Shown: positions 1-6,130, numbered from the stretch's first letter. The stretch is 10,238 nucleotides of DNA from JBBQSF01 sp038214085 (GCA_038214085.1 JBBQSF010000113.1:1-10238); one strand, 5' to 3'. Made by a program: numbers and translations. The notes: generated by a model from the letters alone, not told the origin.

Positions 1-2
1 AT

Positions 3-377
3 AAACATATTCGCAGCAGGTTACGACAAATACATATTCGTAAGCGGATAGGAAAAAGCAGGATAAGCAACTCGGAATTATCTAAAATATATGGGGTATC
101 TGTAACCACAATCATAAAGTGGAAAAAAAGAAAATACTCAAAGGATGCAAGTTCTCGTCCCAACCACATAAATTATAGTTTAACGGATAAAGAAAAAAGC
201 TTCATAAAAAGAATTAGAAAAAAAACTTGGTTGCCAGTGGATGCTATATGGAAGATGCTGCAACAGGACAATCCATCAGTGAGTCGCTCCAGCGTTTACA
301 GAACATTGGTGAGTTTTGGACTGAACAAAATTCCAGAGGATAAAAAGCAAAAGACAAAACTTATTAGACAAGAATAA
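3..377 (+). pseudogene. IS481-like transposase, N-terminal fragment
   Basis: The frame is open from the left edge to TAA at 375-377 (124 codons) and has no start codon near the edge, so the 5' end is either outside the window or lost. Residues about 20-40 form a helix-turn-helix (SELSKIYGVSVTTIIKWKKR). They are followed by a second DNA-binding segment with the motif TWLPVDAIWKMLQQ and then NPSVSRSSVYRTLVSFGLNK. From memory of the family, this order is that of the N-terminal region of IS481-type transposases, which normally continue into a DDE catalytic domain of about 200 residues. Here the reading ends at KTKLIRQE, just where that domain should begin, and the following bases give no transposase-like sequence that I can recognise. 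The fragment is therefore most likely inactive. It meets the 3' end of the minus-strand repeat gene tail to tail, with 14 bases shared by the two open frames. No terminal inverted repeats were identified. Confidence 0.72.
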
Positions 378-1443
378 GTTCAAATGACGATGGATACTGC
401 ATCAGGAGACAGAACCCGTCGGCAGTTGCGGTAAGGCCATCTGCCTGATCATCGCAAGCACCACCATAACATTTAGCCCAACTGAGCGCTCCGGCAGAAG
501 TAAGTTTTACAAGCCAATAGTCATCCATTCCTTGCGAGCCATGGTGCCCCGTAATATCGCCGTTGTTATGCGTACTGGTGTATCCAAGAACTGCATAACT
601 TCCATCAATGAGCTGAACAACGGCATTTCCTTCTTCGGTTTCTGTGCCTCCAAAACATTTAGCCCATTCAATGTTTAGTGTGGAACTGATTTTAGATACA
701 AACATATCAGAGCCCCCGTGGTATCCGGTGACATCGCCGTCAGAAGAATACGATCTTCCGGTTACAACGCAACCGTTATCGCTTGTAATAGCCATGTTTA
801 TTCCTTCTTCATAACCAGTGCCACCAATACATTTCTGTCCGATTAAGTTCAGGGCGGTGTCTGTTTTTACTAACCACAAATCGCATTCGCCGCTGCCATG
901 GTTTCCGCTTACATCCCCGTTGTTGGAGTATGTGTAACCACAAATAAATAACTTTCCGTCGGTATTTATAGCTAGGGCTGAGCCTTGTTCGTCGTTACTT
1001 CCTCCAAAACATTTTTGTTTAATAAGGTTGCCATTTGCGCCAATATGGAGTAACCACACATCGCTTGAAGAGGTTCCATGGTTTCCGCTTACATTTCCGT
1101 CGTATGAATTGGTGATGCCCGTTACAAAAAAGATTCCATCAGAAGCCTGTAAAATATCATATCCTTCATCATCGTCTGAGCCGCCATATGAAAATGACCA
1201 CACAATGGTACCTGCAGCATTTATTTTAGCAACCCATAAATCCTCCATTCCATGGTTTCCGGACACATCGCCATCTATAGATTCGGAATAACCAATAAAA
1301 GCGTAGCCACCACCTGAAATTGGAATTGTTTTATGAATATATTCATGACCAGTTCCGCCATAAGTTTTCTGCCATTGAATACTTTGTGCATTGCTATATG
1401 AAATAAAAAGCAACAGCGTAATAAATAGTATATTTTTTTTCAT
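364..1443 (-). CDS. Secreted repeat protein with DGDVSGNHG modules, probably truncated at its 3' end
   Basis: I read it from the ATG at 1443, not the upstream ATG at 1491. This start gives a clean signal peptide (MKKNILFITLLLFISYSNAQ), and a TAnnTTTG -7 box lies between the two ATGs. The mature part is a chain of about 60-residue modules. Each contains W..(C/Y)(Y/F)GG near its start, a (D/N)G(D/N)(V/I)(S/T)G.HG motif in the middle and (L/Y)W(L/V)(V/A)K near its end. The YGG-type motifs fall at residues 28, 86, 146, 206, 264 and 326, a period of 58-62. Such arrays occur in exported Bacteroidota proteins and are probably beta-propeller-like; the ligand is unknown. Five modules are complete. The sixth stops after DGLTATADG and is followed by about 15 residues that do not fit the repeat. 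There is no C-terminal type IX secretion (Por) sorting domain, which such proteins often carry. The end abuts a transposase remnant, so I infer loss of the 3' part. Function is unknown. Confidence 0.7.
   Translation of the reverse strand: MKKNILFITLLLFISYSNAQSIQWQKTYGGTGHEYIHKTIPISGGGYAFIGYSESIDGDVSGNHGMEDLWVAKINAAGTIVWSFSYGGSDDDEGYDILQASDGIFFVTGITNSYDGNVSGNHGTSSSDVWLLHIGANGNLIKQKCFGGSNDEQGSALAINTDGKLFICGYTYSNNGDVSGNHGSGECDLWLVKTDTALNLIGQKCIGGTGYEEGINMAITSDNGCVVTGRSYSSDGDVTGYHGGSDMFVSKISSTLNIEWAKCFGGTETEEGNAVVQLIDGSYAVLGYTSTHNNGDITGHHGSQGMDDYWLVKLTSAGALSWAKCYGGACDDQADGLTATADGFCLLMQYPSSFELILV
418..1374 (-). repeat. Tandem protein repeat, about 58-62 residues per unit (five full units and one partial)
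   Basis: The repetition is visible in DNA as well as protein. The string CCATGGTTTCC, or a close variant, recurs near 897, 1077 and 1252 and encodes GNHG on the minus strand. Around it each unit shows a GG motif, an acidic patch (for example SDDDEG, SNDEQG, TGYEEG, TETEEG, ACDDQ), a DGDV-type motif and a DLWLVK-type strand. The units differ enough in sequence (mostly conserved only at these motifs) that they look like old duplications rather than a recent expansion. Confidence 0.8.
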
Positions 1444-1470
1444 AACGATTTCACAATTAAGTTTGTGCGA

Positions 1471-1478
1471 CAAAGTTA
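1471..1478 (-). promoter_or_regulatory. Candidate -7 box for the repeat-protein gene
   Basis: Read on the minus strand the bases are TAACTTTG, an exact match to the Bacteroidota -7 consensus TAnnTTTG. The box lies 27 bases upstream of the ATG at 1443, which would give a leader of about 20 bases. I see no clear TTTG -33 element at the expected distance, so the call rests on the -7 box and its position. It supports the downstream start codon and argues against the ATG at 1491. Confidence 0.45.
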
Positions 1479-1500
1479 TGTTAAAAAACACTAATGAATG

Positions 1501-1516
1501 CAGGTATTTTTACCTG
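1501..1516 (-). terminator. Small hairpin after engB, weak terminator candidate
   Basis: CAGGTA and TACCTG form a perfect 6-bp stem around a TTTT loop, 13 bases beyond the engB stop codon. On the minus strand no uridine run follows directly; a T6 run comes only about 15 bases later. The stem is short. It may mark the end of the acyltransferase-engB transcript, or it may be chance. Confidence 0.25.
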
Positions 1517-1528
1517 AAAATGTAAGGT

Positions 1529-2146
1529 TTACAGAGCATCGTCCCCTGATTCTAAAAAATCGTTGGTTTGTTTGATATAATTGAGAATATCTTCTTTCCC
1601 TGATTTTTTCACAGCAGAGCTAAGCATTATTGTTGGAAGCTCTTCCCATGTTTGAAGAATAGCTTTTTTGAATCCAGCAACATTTTTCACCAACTCATTT
1701 GGTTTCAATTTGTCGGTTTTTGTAAAAACAAGACTAAAGGGCAAATGTTTCGATCCCATCCAGTTAATAAAATCCAAGTCAATAGCTTGAGGCTCAAGTC
1801 GGCTGTCGATAAGGATAAACGTGGAAATAAGGGTTTCCCTTTTGGTAAGATACGATGTTATGATTGATGCAAAAGCTTTTCGGTCGCTTTTTGAAGATTT
1901 AGCATAACCATAACCCGGAAGGTCAACAAGATACCATTCATTGTTAATTAAAAAATGATTAATAAGCTTCGTTTTTCCTGGCGATGCCGAAGTTTTAGCC
2001 AAACCTTTATTGCCGCATATCATATTAATCAATGATGATTTTCCTACGTTGGATCTGCCAATAAATGCATATTCCGGAAGAGTTCCCTTCGGGCATTTAT
2101 CCGGAGTAGTATTGCTCATTTCAAATACGGCAGTTTTTATCTGCAT
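1529..2146 (-). CDS. engB: Ribosome biogenesis GTP-binding protein EngB (YsxC/YihA)
   Basis: This is a TrmE-Era-EngA-EngB-Septin-like GTPase of the EngB group, which in bacteria assists assembly of the 50S ribosomal subunit and is often essential. At 205 residues it has the usual family length. All nucleotide motifs are present: G1 GRSNVGKS at residues 30-37, the switch I region SASPGKTKLINHF at 53-65, G3 DLPGYG at 75-80, G4 TKTD at 142-145 and G5 SSA at 176-178. The N-terminal segment before G1 (AVFEMSN..) also matches the family. The start at 2146 is the first ATG of the frame and places G1 at the normal distance. It is the last gene of the minus-strand block. A 99-base gap separates it from the N-acyltransferase gene upstream, with no good -7 box (a near match, TAACTTTTG, is present), so it may be read from the promoter in front of the PlsC-type gene or from a weak one of its own. 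Confidence 0.95.
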   Translation of the reverse strand: MQIKTAVFEMSNTTPDKCPKGTLPEYAFIGRSNVGKSSLINMICGNKGLAKTSASPGKTKLINHFLINNEWYLVDLPGYGYAKSSKSDRKAFASIITSYLTKRETLISTFILIDSRLEPQAIDLDFINWMGSKHLPFSLVFTKTDKLKPNELVKNVAGFKKAILQTWEELPTIMLSSAVKKSGKEDILNYIKQTNDFLESGDDAL

Positions 2147-2245
2147 TCAGATTATTAATTAGTGATGGGTTTAAAAATTAGCATTCGAAAAAGCATTTAC
2201 AGGAACAGCAAAAGTTAAAAAGTTGAATTTGCTTTCAATCAGTTA

Positions 2246-3190
2246 TTATTTTCCGGGTTTATGATAGCTATGCAAGTGCCTTGCTTTTTTAATATCGTAA
2301 ATGTCATTAATAGTTACAAGCAATCCAATTTCTTCCACTTCGCCGAAAGTATCGTTGAGTACTGCGCCAAATGTATGCATCGATGGCGAAATATTCATAT
2401 ATGTATTTACAAGTGGCGGAATATTTTCTTTTAGAAATCTTACGTTTTGAACAAGAATTTTATAGTTTTCCTTATAATCTTCACCACAAAATAAACGATC
2501 TAGTTCAGAGATATCAGTTTCAATTTTTCTGGGATGATATGGAATCACTAAATTTTCTTTATTTGGGAAGAAACGTTCAAGAAAATACATGATCATGTCG
2601 CGGGCTTTTGTATTGAAATTAAGGTACATGGTCATCTTTCCGAAAAAGTATTTCATTTTTGGGTAATCAACAATTATTGAACCCAAACCGTCCCAGATAT
2701 TATCCAAAGCAAAAAGACCTTTTCGGTAGTCGTTCAGTGGTTGGAAAAGTGGTTGAACAAATGACCTTCCAAGCTCAATACTGTGAGGGAGGTACTCATT
2801 AATAAATTTATCGGAAAATTTAAAAAGATGAGCCGTTGCAAGCTTGAAATTTCCTTTTTCATCTTTTGAAACTTTATTGCCACAAATAAAACGGTATCCA
2901 CCAATAATCTCTTTTTCCTTAGGGCTCCAAACAATCAATTGTTGGTAGGGCTCAGGCATAGTATCATATTCATCTATATCTATTTCTTCGCCAGTTCCAC
3001 CGCCTGCATTACGGAATGTAATTTCACGCAATCGACCGATTTCGCGCATGATATTTGGTGAGTCATGTGCGGTGATAATATATATCTGATTGTTGCCATA
3101 ATTCGTGTTCCTGATGAACTTATTGCAACCAAGCTCTTTCACAATTAGCTCCCTTTCTACCGGTGCTATTATTTCTTTAAACTGATTCAT
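2246..3190 (-). CDS. OlsB/GlsB-like N-acyltransferase (GNAT fold), candidate glycine-lipid synthase
   Basis: The 314-residue protein fits the acyl-ACP-dependent N-acyltransferases that make lyso-ornithine or lyso-glycine lipids, a GNAT-fold family often labelled hemolysin-like. Visible landmarks are REITFRNAGGGTGEEID at residues 55-71, IIGGYRF at 95-101, IELGRSFVQP at 138-147, and a C-terminal stretch NIPPLVNTYMN..FGAVLNDTFGEVE at 256-286. The last resembles the PPL..Y......G......D..F region of OlsB. The expected reaction is transfer of a 3-hydroxyacyl chain from acyl carrier protein to the amino group of an amino acid at the inner membrane. The amino acid cannot be read from sequence; glycine is the guess by analogy with Bacteroides GlsB. 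Only 17 bases separate it from the PlsC-type acyltransferase gene upstream, so the two are very probably cotranscribed. The family assignment is fairly safe, the substrate is inferred. Confidence 0.72.
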   Translation of the reverse strand: MNQFKEIIAPVERELIVKELGCNKFIRNTNYGNNQIYIITAHDSPNIMREIGRLREITFRNAGGGTGEEIDIDEYDTMPEPYQQLIVWSPKEKEIIGGYRFICGNKVSKDEKGNFKLATAHLFKFSDKFINEYLPHSIELGRSFVQPLFQPLNDYRKGLFALDNIWDGLGSIIVDYPKMKYFFGKMTMYLNFNTKARDMIMYFLERFFPNKENLVIPYHPRKIETDISELDRLFCGEDYKENYKILVQNVRFLKENIPPLVNTYMNISPSMHTFGAVLNDTFGEVEEIGLLVTINDIYDIKKARHLHSYHKPGK

Positions 3191-3207
3191 TTGAATAATT
3201 CTCTGTT

Positions 3208-4080
3208 CTAATTTGCTTCAAATTGGGCATTTATATTGGATTCGAGATCATAAACATGCTTCTTAACTTGTTGCGACCATTCCATTGTTGATCGGGTTTT
3301 ATCGAATGTGGAAAAAGGAATTGACTTTCCAACCGTAATTGTAATCTCTTTTCCTCGTTGTTTATACATTTCGTCAACAAGATATAACATTTCAATATTC
3401 CCTTTAATTCCTATCTTTTTTCTAAAGTTTGCTAAATTATAGAAAAAATTTGAATTCCGGCTTTTTATAAACACAGGAATAATGTCTCTTTCGTGTTTTA
3501 TGGCTTTTTTAATAAAGGTATTTTTCCATTCAAGGTCGTAAATTTTCCCTTTTTGCTTTCGGGAACATAATCCGGCAGGAAAATACAATACCATTTTCTC
3601 CGATTGGAAAGTTTCTTCCAAAACTTGAATGTTTTCAGTATTTTTTCCGTGTTTATTTACGGGAATTAAAATAGGTTTTAAATTGGTAATATTCTGCAAA
3701 AGATCGTTAGCGGGAAATAATATGTCTTTTCTAACCCGCCCAACCACCTGCATCATTGCAAGTGCATCCATTCCTCCTAGCGGGTGATTTGCAGCCATAA
3801 TGTATCTTCCTTTATAAGGGATATTTTCGGGATTTACTACTTTTATGTTTACGCCAAAATCCTCCATAACTACTGTCACAAATTCAAGTCCAGTTTTGTC
3901 TTCGTGCCTACTTAGCATATAATTCAGAAAATCCTGATGTATGACTCTTTTAAGATAACGAAGTACAAATCGCGGAAGTACCTTTAATAATCCCGGTTTT
4001 TTACTTCGGATCAGGTCTTCAATATCGATAAACTTTTTTATTACTACCGATTTGTCTTTCTCTGTTATTGCTGATTTCAC
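3208..4080 (-). CDS. PlsC-type O-acyltransferase, GlsA-like
   Basis: The 290-residue protein belongs to the glycerophosphate/lysophospholipid acyltransferase superfamily. The catalytic motif I region is AANHPLGGMDAL (residues 97-107), with His99 and Asp105. That spacing is H-X5-D rather than the usual H-X4-D. Motif III reads FPAGLCSRK at 167-175, with Ala where most PlsC proteins have Glu (FPEGTRS), followed by KGKIYDLEWKNTFIKKA. Motif IV is IIPVFI at 200-205. I recall these variants as typical of a Bacteroidota subfamily, so they are probably not defects. Given the adjacent OlsB-like gene, the likely job is the second step of amino-acid lipid synthesis: acylation of the hydroxyl of the N-linked 3-hydroxy fatty acid, as proposed for GlsA. 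A role in phosphatidic acid synthesis is the alternative. The start at 4080 follows a TAnnTTTG box at a suitable distance. It is the first gene of the minus-strand block and is divergent from mraZ. Confidence 0.8.
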   Translation of the reverse strand: MKSAITEKDKSVVIKKFIDIEDLIRSKKPGLLKVLPRFVLRYLKRVIHQDFLNYMLSRHEDKTGLEFVTVVMEDFGVNIKVVNPENIPYKGRYIMAANHPLGGMDALAMMQVVGRVRKDILFPANDLLQNITNLKPILIPVNKHGKNTENIQVLEETFQSEKMVLYFPAGLCSRKQKGKIYDLEWKNTFIKKAIKHERDIIPVFIKSRNSNFFYNLANFRKKIGIKGNIEMLYLVDEMYKQRGKEITITVGKSIPFSTFDKTRSTMEWSQQVKKHVYDLESNINAQFEAN

Positions 4081-4101
4081 AAGTGTTTCTGATTATTATT
4101 G

Positions 4102-4109
4102 CAAAGGTA
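4102..4109 (-). promoter_or_regulatory. Candidate -7 box for the acyltransferase-engB block
   Basis: On the minus strand the bases read TACCTTTG, an exact TAnnTTTG match, 21 bases upstream of the ATG at 4080. This would give a leader of about 15 bases. No TTTG -33 element is obvious upstream. It is the only strong -7 match before the three-gene minus-strand block. Confidence 0.5.
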
Positions 4110-4211
4110 GGAAAATTAAATGAGTCTTATTCCTTTATTGATTTTTTTAGCATTAAACGCCCAAAAATAACAATTCAACTTTGTGGATATCGAACAATAT
4201 ACTTAATTGTC

Positions 4212-4225
4212 ATATCATATGATAT
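4212..4225. promoter_or_regulatory. 14-bp perfect palindrome, possible operator
   Basis: ATATCATATGATAT equals its own reverse complement over all 14 bases. It lies in the divergent region about 100 bases from each candidate -7 box, and further GATAT/ATATC strings stand nearby (4185-4190 and 4229-4233). The region is AT-rich, which lowers the weight of a palindrome built mostly of A and T. It could bind a dimeric regulator of either side; no protein can be named. Confidence 0.25.
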
Positions 4226-4245
4226 TCAGATATTTATAAAATATG

Positions 4246-4304
4246 GTGGGAAAGAAGTGGGAAAAGTTATTAACAAAGTGGAGAAAAGTGGAGAAAAGTG
4301 GAGA
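4246..4304 (+). promoter_or_regulatory. GTGG box array, probable MraZ operator
   Basis: Five boxes with GTGG stand in one orientation. Two read GTGGGA (from 4246 and 4257) and three read GTGGAG (from 4278, 4288, 4298). The last three are exact tandem copies of the 10-bp unit AAAGTGGAGA, covering 4275-4304. Steps between boxes are 11, 21, 10 and 10 bases, so the sites lie on about the same face of the helix. MraZ proteins of E. coli bind TGGGN repeats with a step of about 10 bases in front of mraZ, and mycoplasma MraZ binds AAAGTG-type repeats, so both the motif and the place fit. The array ends 9 bases before the mraZ -7 box and covers the -33 region, where bound MraZ should block transcription. 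Confidence 0.75.
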
Positions 4305-4313
4305 AAATGTATT

Positions 4314-4321
4314 TATATTTG
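4314..4321 (+). promoter_or_regulatory. -7 box of the mraZ/dcw promoter
   Basis: TATATTTG is an exact TAnnTTTG match. Transcription would begin near 4327, leaving a leader of only about 10-16 bases before the ATGs at 4337 and 4343. No TTTG -33 box is seen; that region is occupied by the GTGG repeats. The position rules out the in-frame GTG at 4298 and ATG at 4307 as starts for transcripts from this promoter. Confidence 0.6.
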
Positions 4322-4342
4322 ACGCTGAAATCAAAAATGACC

Positions 4343-4819
4343 ATGATAAACCTGATCGGCGAATTTGAATGTAAACTTGATGTTAAAGGAAGATTTATGC
4401 TTCCTTCCGGTCTCAAGAAGCAACTTCCTCCCGAAGTACAAGATCGGTTTGTAATCAACCGTGGCTTCGAAAAGTGTTTGGTTCTTTATCCTCATACCGA
4501 ATGGAAAAGTATCAGCGATGAGGTGAATCAACTCAATTTATACAATAAAAAAAATCGTGAATTTGTAAGATATTTCTATCGCGGAGCATCAGAACTCGCG
4601 CTCGACAGTGCCAACAGAATGTTGTTGCCAAAACAGCTTATGGAATATGCCGGAATTGAAAAGGATCTTGTGTTGTTTGCATTTTCAAATCGTGTTGAAA
4701 TATGGGCTAAGGGAACATATTCGAACCTCCTTACCGATGAGCCGGAAGACTTTTCAATGCTCGCGGAAGAAGTAATGGGTAAAAAAGAGCAGCAGGAGAA
4801 AAAGGATGGAATATCATAG
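4343..4819 (+). CDS. mraZ: Transcriptional regulator MraZ
   Basis: MraZ is a ring-forming DNA-binding protein of the AbrB/SpoVT superfold and the usual first gene of the dcw cluster. It represses its own promoter and tunes the cluster. Both halves of the tandem fold are visible with their DxxxR signatures: DVKGRFMLP at residues 13-21 and DSANRMLLP in the second half, each followed by helical segments. From the ATG at 4343 the protein has 158 residues and begins MINLIGEFECKLDVKGR, as family members do (E. coli MraZ has 152). An ATG two codons earlier (4337) is equally possible. Longer readings from GTG 4298 or ATG 4307 overlap the operator and the -7 box and are unlikely. The 3' end overlaps rsmH by 14 bases. 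The array of GTGG boxes directly upstream is its expected target. Confidence 0.93.
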   Translation: MINLIGEFECKLDVKGRFMLPSGLKKQLPPEVQDRFVINRGFEKCLVLYPHTEWKSISDEVNQLNLYNKKNREFVRYFYRGASELALDSANRMLLPKQLMEYAGIEKDLVLFAFSNRVEIWAKGTYSNLLTDEPEDFSMLAEEVMGKKEQQEKKDGIS

Positions 4820-5720
4820 AACTGTACTCCTGAAAGAAAGCATTGACGGGCTTGCAATAGTGCCTGGCGGAAATTATGCTGATGTTACTTATGGTGGAGG
4901 CGGACATTCACGAGAAATATTAAAAAATCTGGGTTCAGGACATTTATACGCTTTTGATCAGGATGAAGATGCCAATATCAATAAAATTGATGACGACAGA
5001 ATTACATTAATAAACGCAAATTTTAGATTTATGAGCAATTTCCTTAAGTTTTACAAAGTGGATAAACTTGATGGAATTATTGCCGACCTTGGAATCTCAT
5101 CTTTTCAGATAGATAATCCCGGGCGTGGATTCAGTACAAGATTTGAAGGAAATCTCGATATGCGAATGGATGCAAAAGGCGAAACAACTGCAACATCAGT
5201 TTTGTCAGCTTATGAGAGGAATGAATTGACTAAAATATTCAGAGAATATGGCGAACTTTCCAATGCACACCGCATTTCTGATAGAATTTGTGAGGCTCGT
5301 AACCAAGGAGCAGTTGATACCATAAGCAAGCTTAAAGAAATATTGCTTCCTCTGGCTGAGAGAGGAAAGGAAAATAAATTTTTTGCGAAAGTTTTTCAGG
5401 CCTTACGTATTGAGGTAAACCAGGAAATGGACGCCTTAAAAGAATTTTTAATTCAAAGCGGTGAATTGCTTAAAGTTGGGGGGCGTCTTGTAGTGATTTC
5501 CTACCATTCACTTGAAGACCGTTTGGTTAAAAACTATATAAAATCCGGAAATTTTGAAGGAAATGTTGAAAAAGATTTTTTCGGAAACCCATATAAAATT
5601 TTCAATCAGGTAACGCGCAAACCAATAATCCCATCAGGAACTGAACTAGAAGAAAACAACAGGGCACGTAGTGCTAAATTAAGAATTGCAGAAAAAACAG
5701 AATGGCAAAAAACGAATTAA
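4806..5720 (+). CDS. rsmH: 16S rRNA (cytosine(1402)-N(4))-methyltransferase RsmH
   Basis: RsmH (MraW) uses S-adenosylmethionine to methylate N4 of C1402 in 16S rRNA, in the ribosomal P site. The 304-residue protein has the usual family length. Visible motifs are the start MEYHRTVLLKE, SAM-binding DVTYGGGGHS at residues 26-35, FDQDEDA at 50-56, IIADLGISSFQID at 91-103, GRGFS at 106-110 and LDMRMD at 117-122. Further on are FFAKVFQALRIEVNQE at 192-207, VVISYHSLEDRLVK at 229-242 and the C-terminal NNRARSAKLRIAEK. The start lies inside the end of mraZ. A good Shine-Dalgarno-like AGGAG stands at 4794-4798, seven bases before the ATG, which is uncommon in Bacteroidota and might be by chance inside mraZ coding sequence. 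Its 3' end overlaps the FtsL-like gene by 19 bases. Confidence 0.97.
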   Translation: MEYHRTVLLKESIDGLAIVPGGNYADVTYGGGGHSREILKNLGSGHLYAFDQDEDANINKIDDDRITLINANFRFMSNFLKFYKVDKLDGIIADLGISSFQIDNPGRGFSTRFEGNLDMRMDAKGETTATSVLSAYERNELTKIFREYGELSNAHRISDRICEARNQGAVDTISKLKEILLPLAERGKENKFFAKVFQALRIEVNQEMDALKEFLIQSGELLKVGGRLVVISYHSLEDRLVKNYIKSGNFEGNVEKDFFGNPYKIFNQVTRKPIIPSGTELEENNRARSAKLRIAEKTEWQKTN

Positions 5721-6130
5721 GAGAATCGGAAATTGTTGAGAAAGCTTCTGAAGAAGTTAAAGCTCCTGTTAAGCCAAAAAAAAGAGGTGGCGTTTTTAAA
5801 GGGGCTCATAGTATTATCGACGGAACTATACTTGCCAAAGAATCGGTTATAAGAGGTTTGCCTTATATATTTTATATCGCGTTTTTGGCAGTAATGTATA
5901 TCGGAAATTCTTTTTATGCAGAAAAAAAGATTATGCAAATTGAAAAAATTAAAAAAGAAATTAAAGAATTGCGCTCTGAAAGCATATCTGTTAAATCAAA
6001 TCTGATGTTTTTGAGCAAACAATCAGAAGTTATTAAGCGTTTAGGTGCCATGGGTGTTAAAGAATCATTGAATCCCCCATTTAAAATTGTTGTAAAAAGC
6101 GATACGTCATCCACAGTAAAAGGAAAATGA
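5702..6130 (+). CDS. FtsL-like cell division protein
   Basis: This small bitopic membrane protein (142 residues) sits between rsmH and ftsI, where ftsL stands in most bacteria. It has a basic cytoplasmic head of about 50 residues (VKPKKRGG at 23-30), one membrane segment at about 54-71 (PYIFYIAFLAVMYIGNSF), and then a charged coiled coil at about 74-110 (EKIKKEIKELRSESISVKSN). A short tail, GVKESLNPPFKIVVKSD, follows. This is the layout of the Bacteroidota FtsL-like family; sequence similarity to enterobacterial FtsL is too low to see by eye. FtsL pairs with FtsB/DivIC through the coiled coil and activates FtsW/FtsI at the septum. The head is longer than in E. coli FtsL. It overlaps rsmH by 19 bases and ftsI by the 4-base ATGA, pointing to translational coupling. 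The assignment rests on layout and position. Confidence 0.85.
   Translation: MAKNELRESEIVEKASEEVKAPVKPKKRGGVFKGAHSIIDGTILAKESVIRGLPYIFYIAFLAVMYIGNSFYAEKKIMQIEKIKKEIKELRSESISVKSNLMFLSKQSEVIKRLGAMGVKESLNPPFKIVVKSDTSSTVKGK

Noticed and set aside
1028..1291. Open frame opposite the repeat gene (87 codons)
   Set aside because: It is the antisense shadow of the repeat modules; its repeated WFP strings are the complement of the GNHG codons.
2207..2233. Inverted repeat AGCAAA...TTTGCT between the N-acyltransferase gene and engB
   Set aside because: A 6-bp AT-rich stem with a 15-base loop and no T-run; too weak to call a terminator.
4182..4190. TGTGGATAT, one mismatch from a DnaA box
   Set aside because: A single imperfect box without neighbours is expected by chance; nothing else suggests an origin or DnaA control here.
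4275..4304. Tandem 10-bp repeat as a CRISPR or simple-sequence repeat
   Set aside because: The units are too short and have no spacers; position and motif fit the MraZ operator better.
4068..4322. Open frame on the plus strand across the divergent region (84 codons)
   Set aside because: It covers both candidate promoters and the operator, has no recognisable protein features, and its C-terminal part is only the translated GTGGAG repeat.
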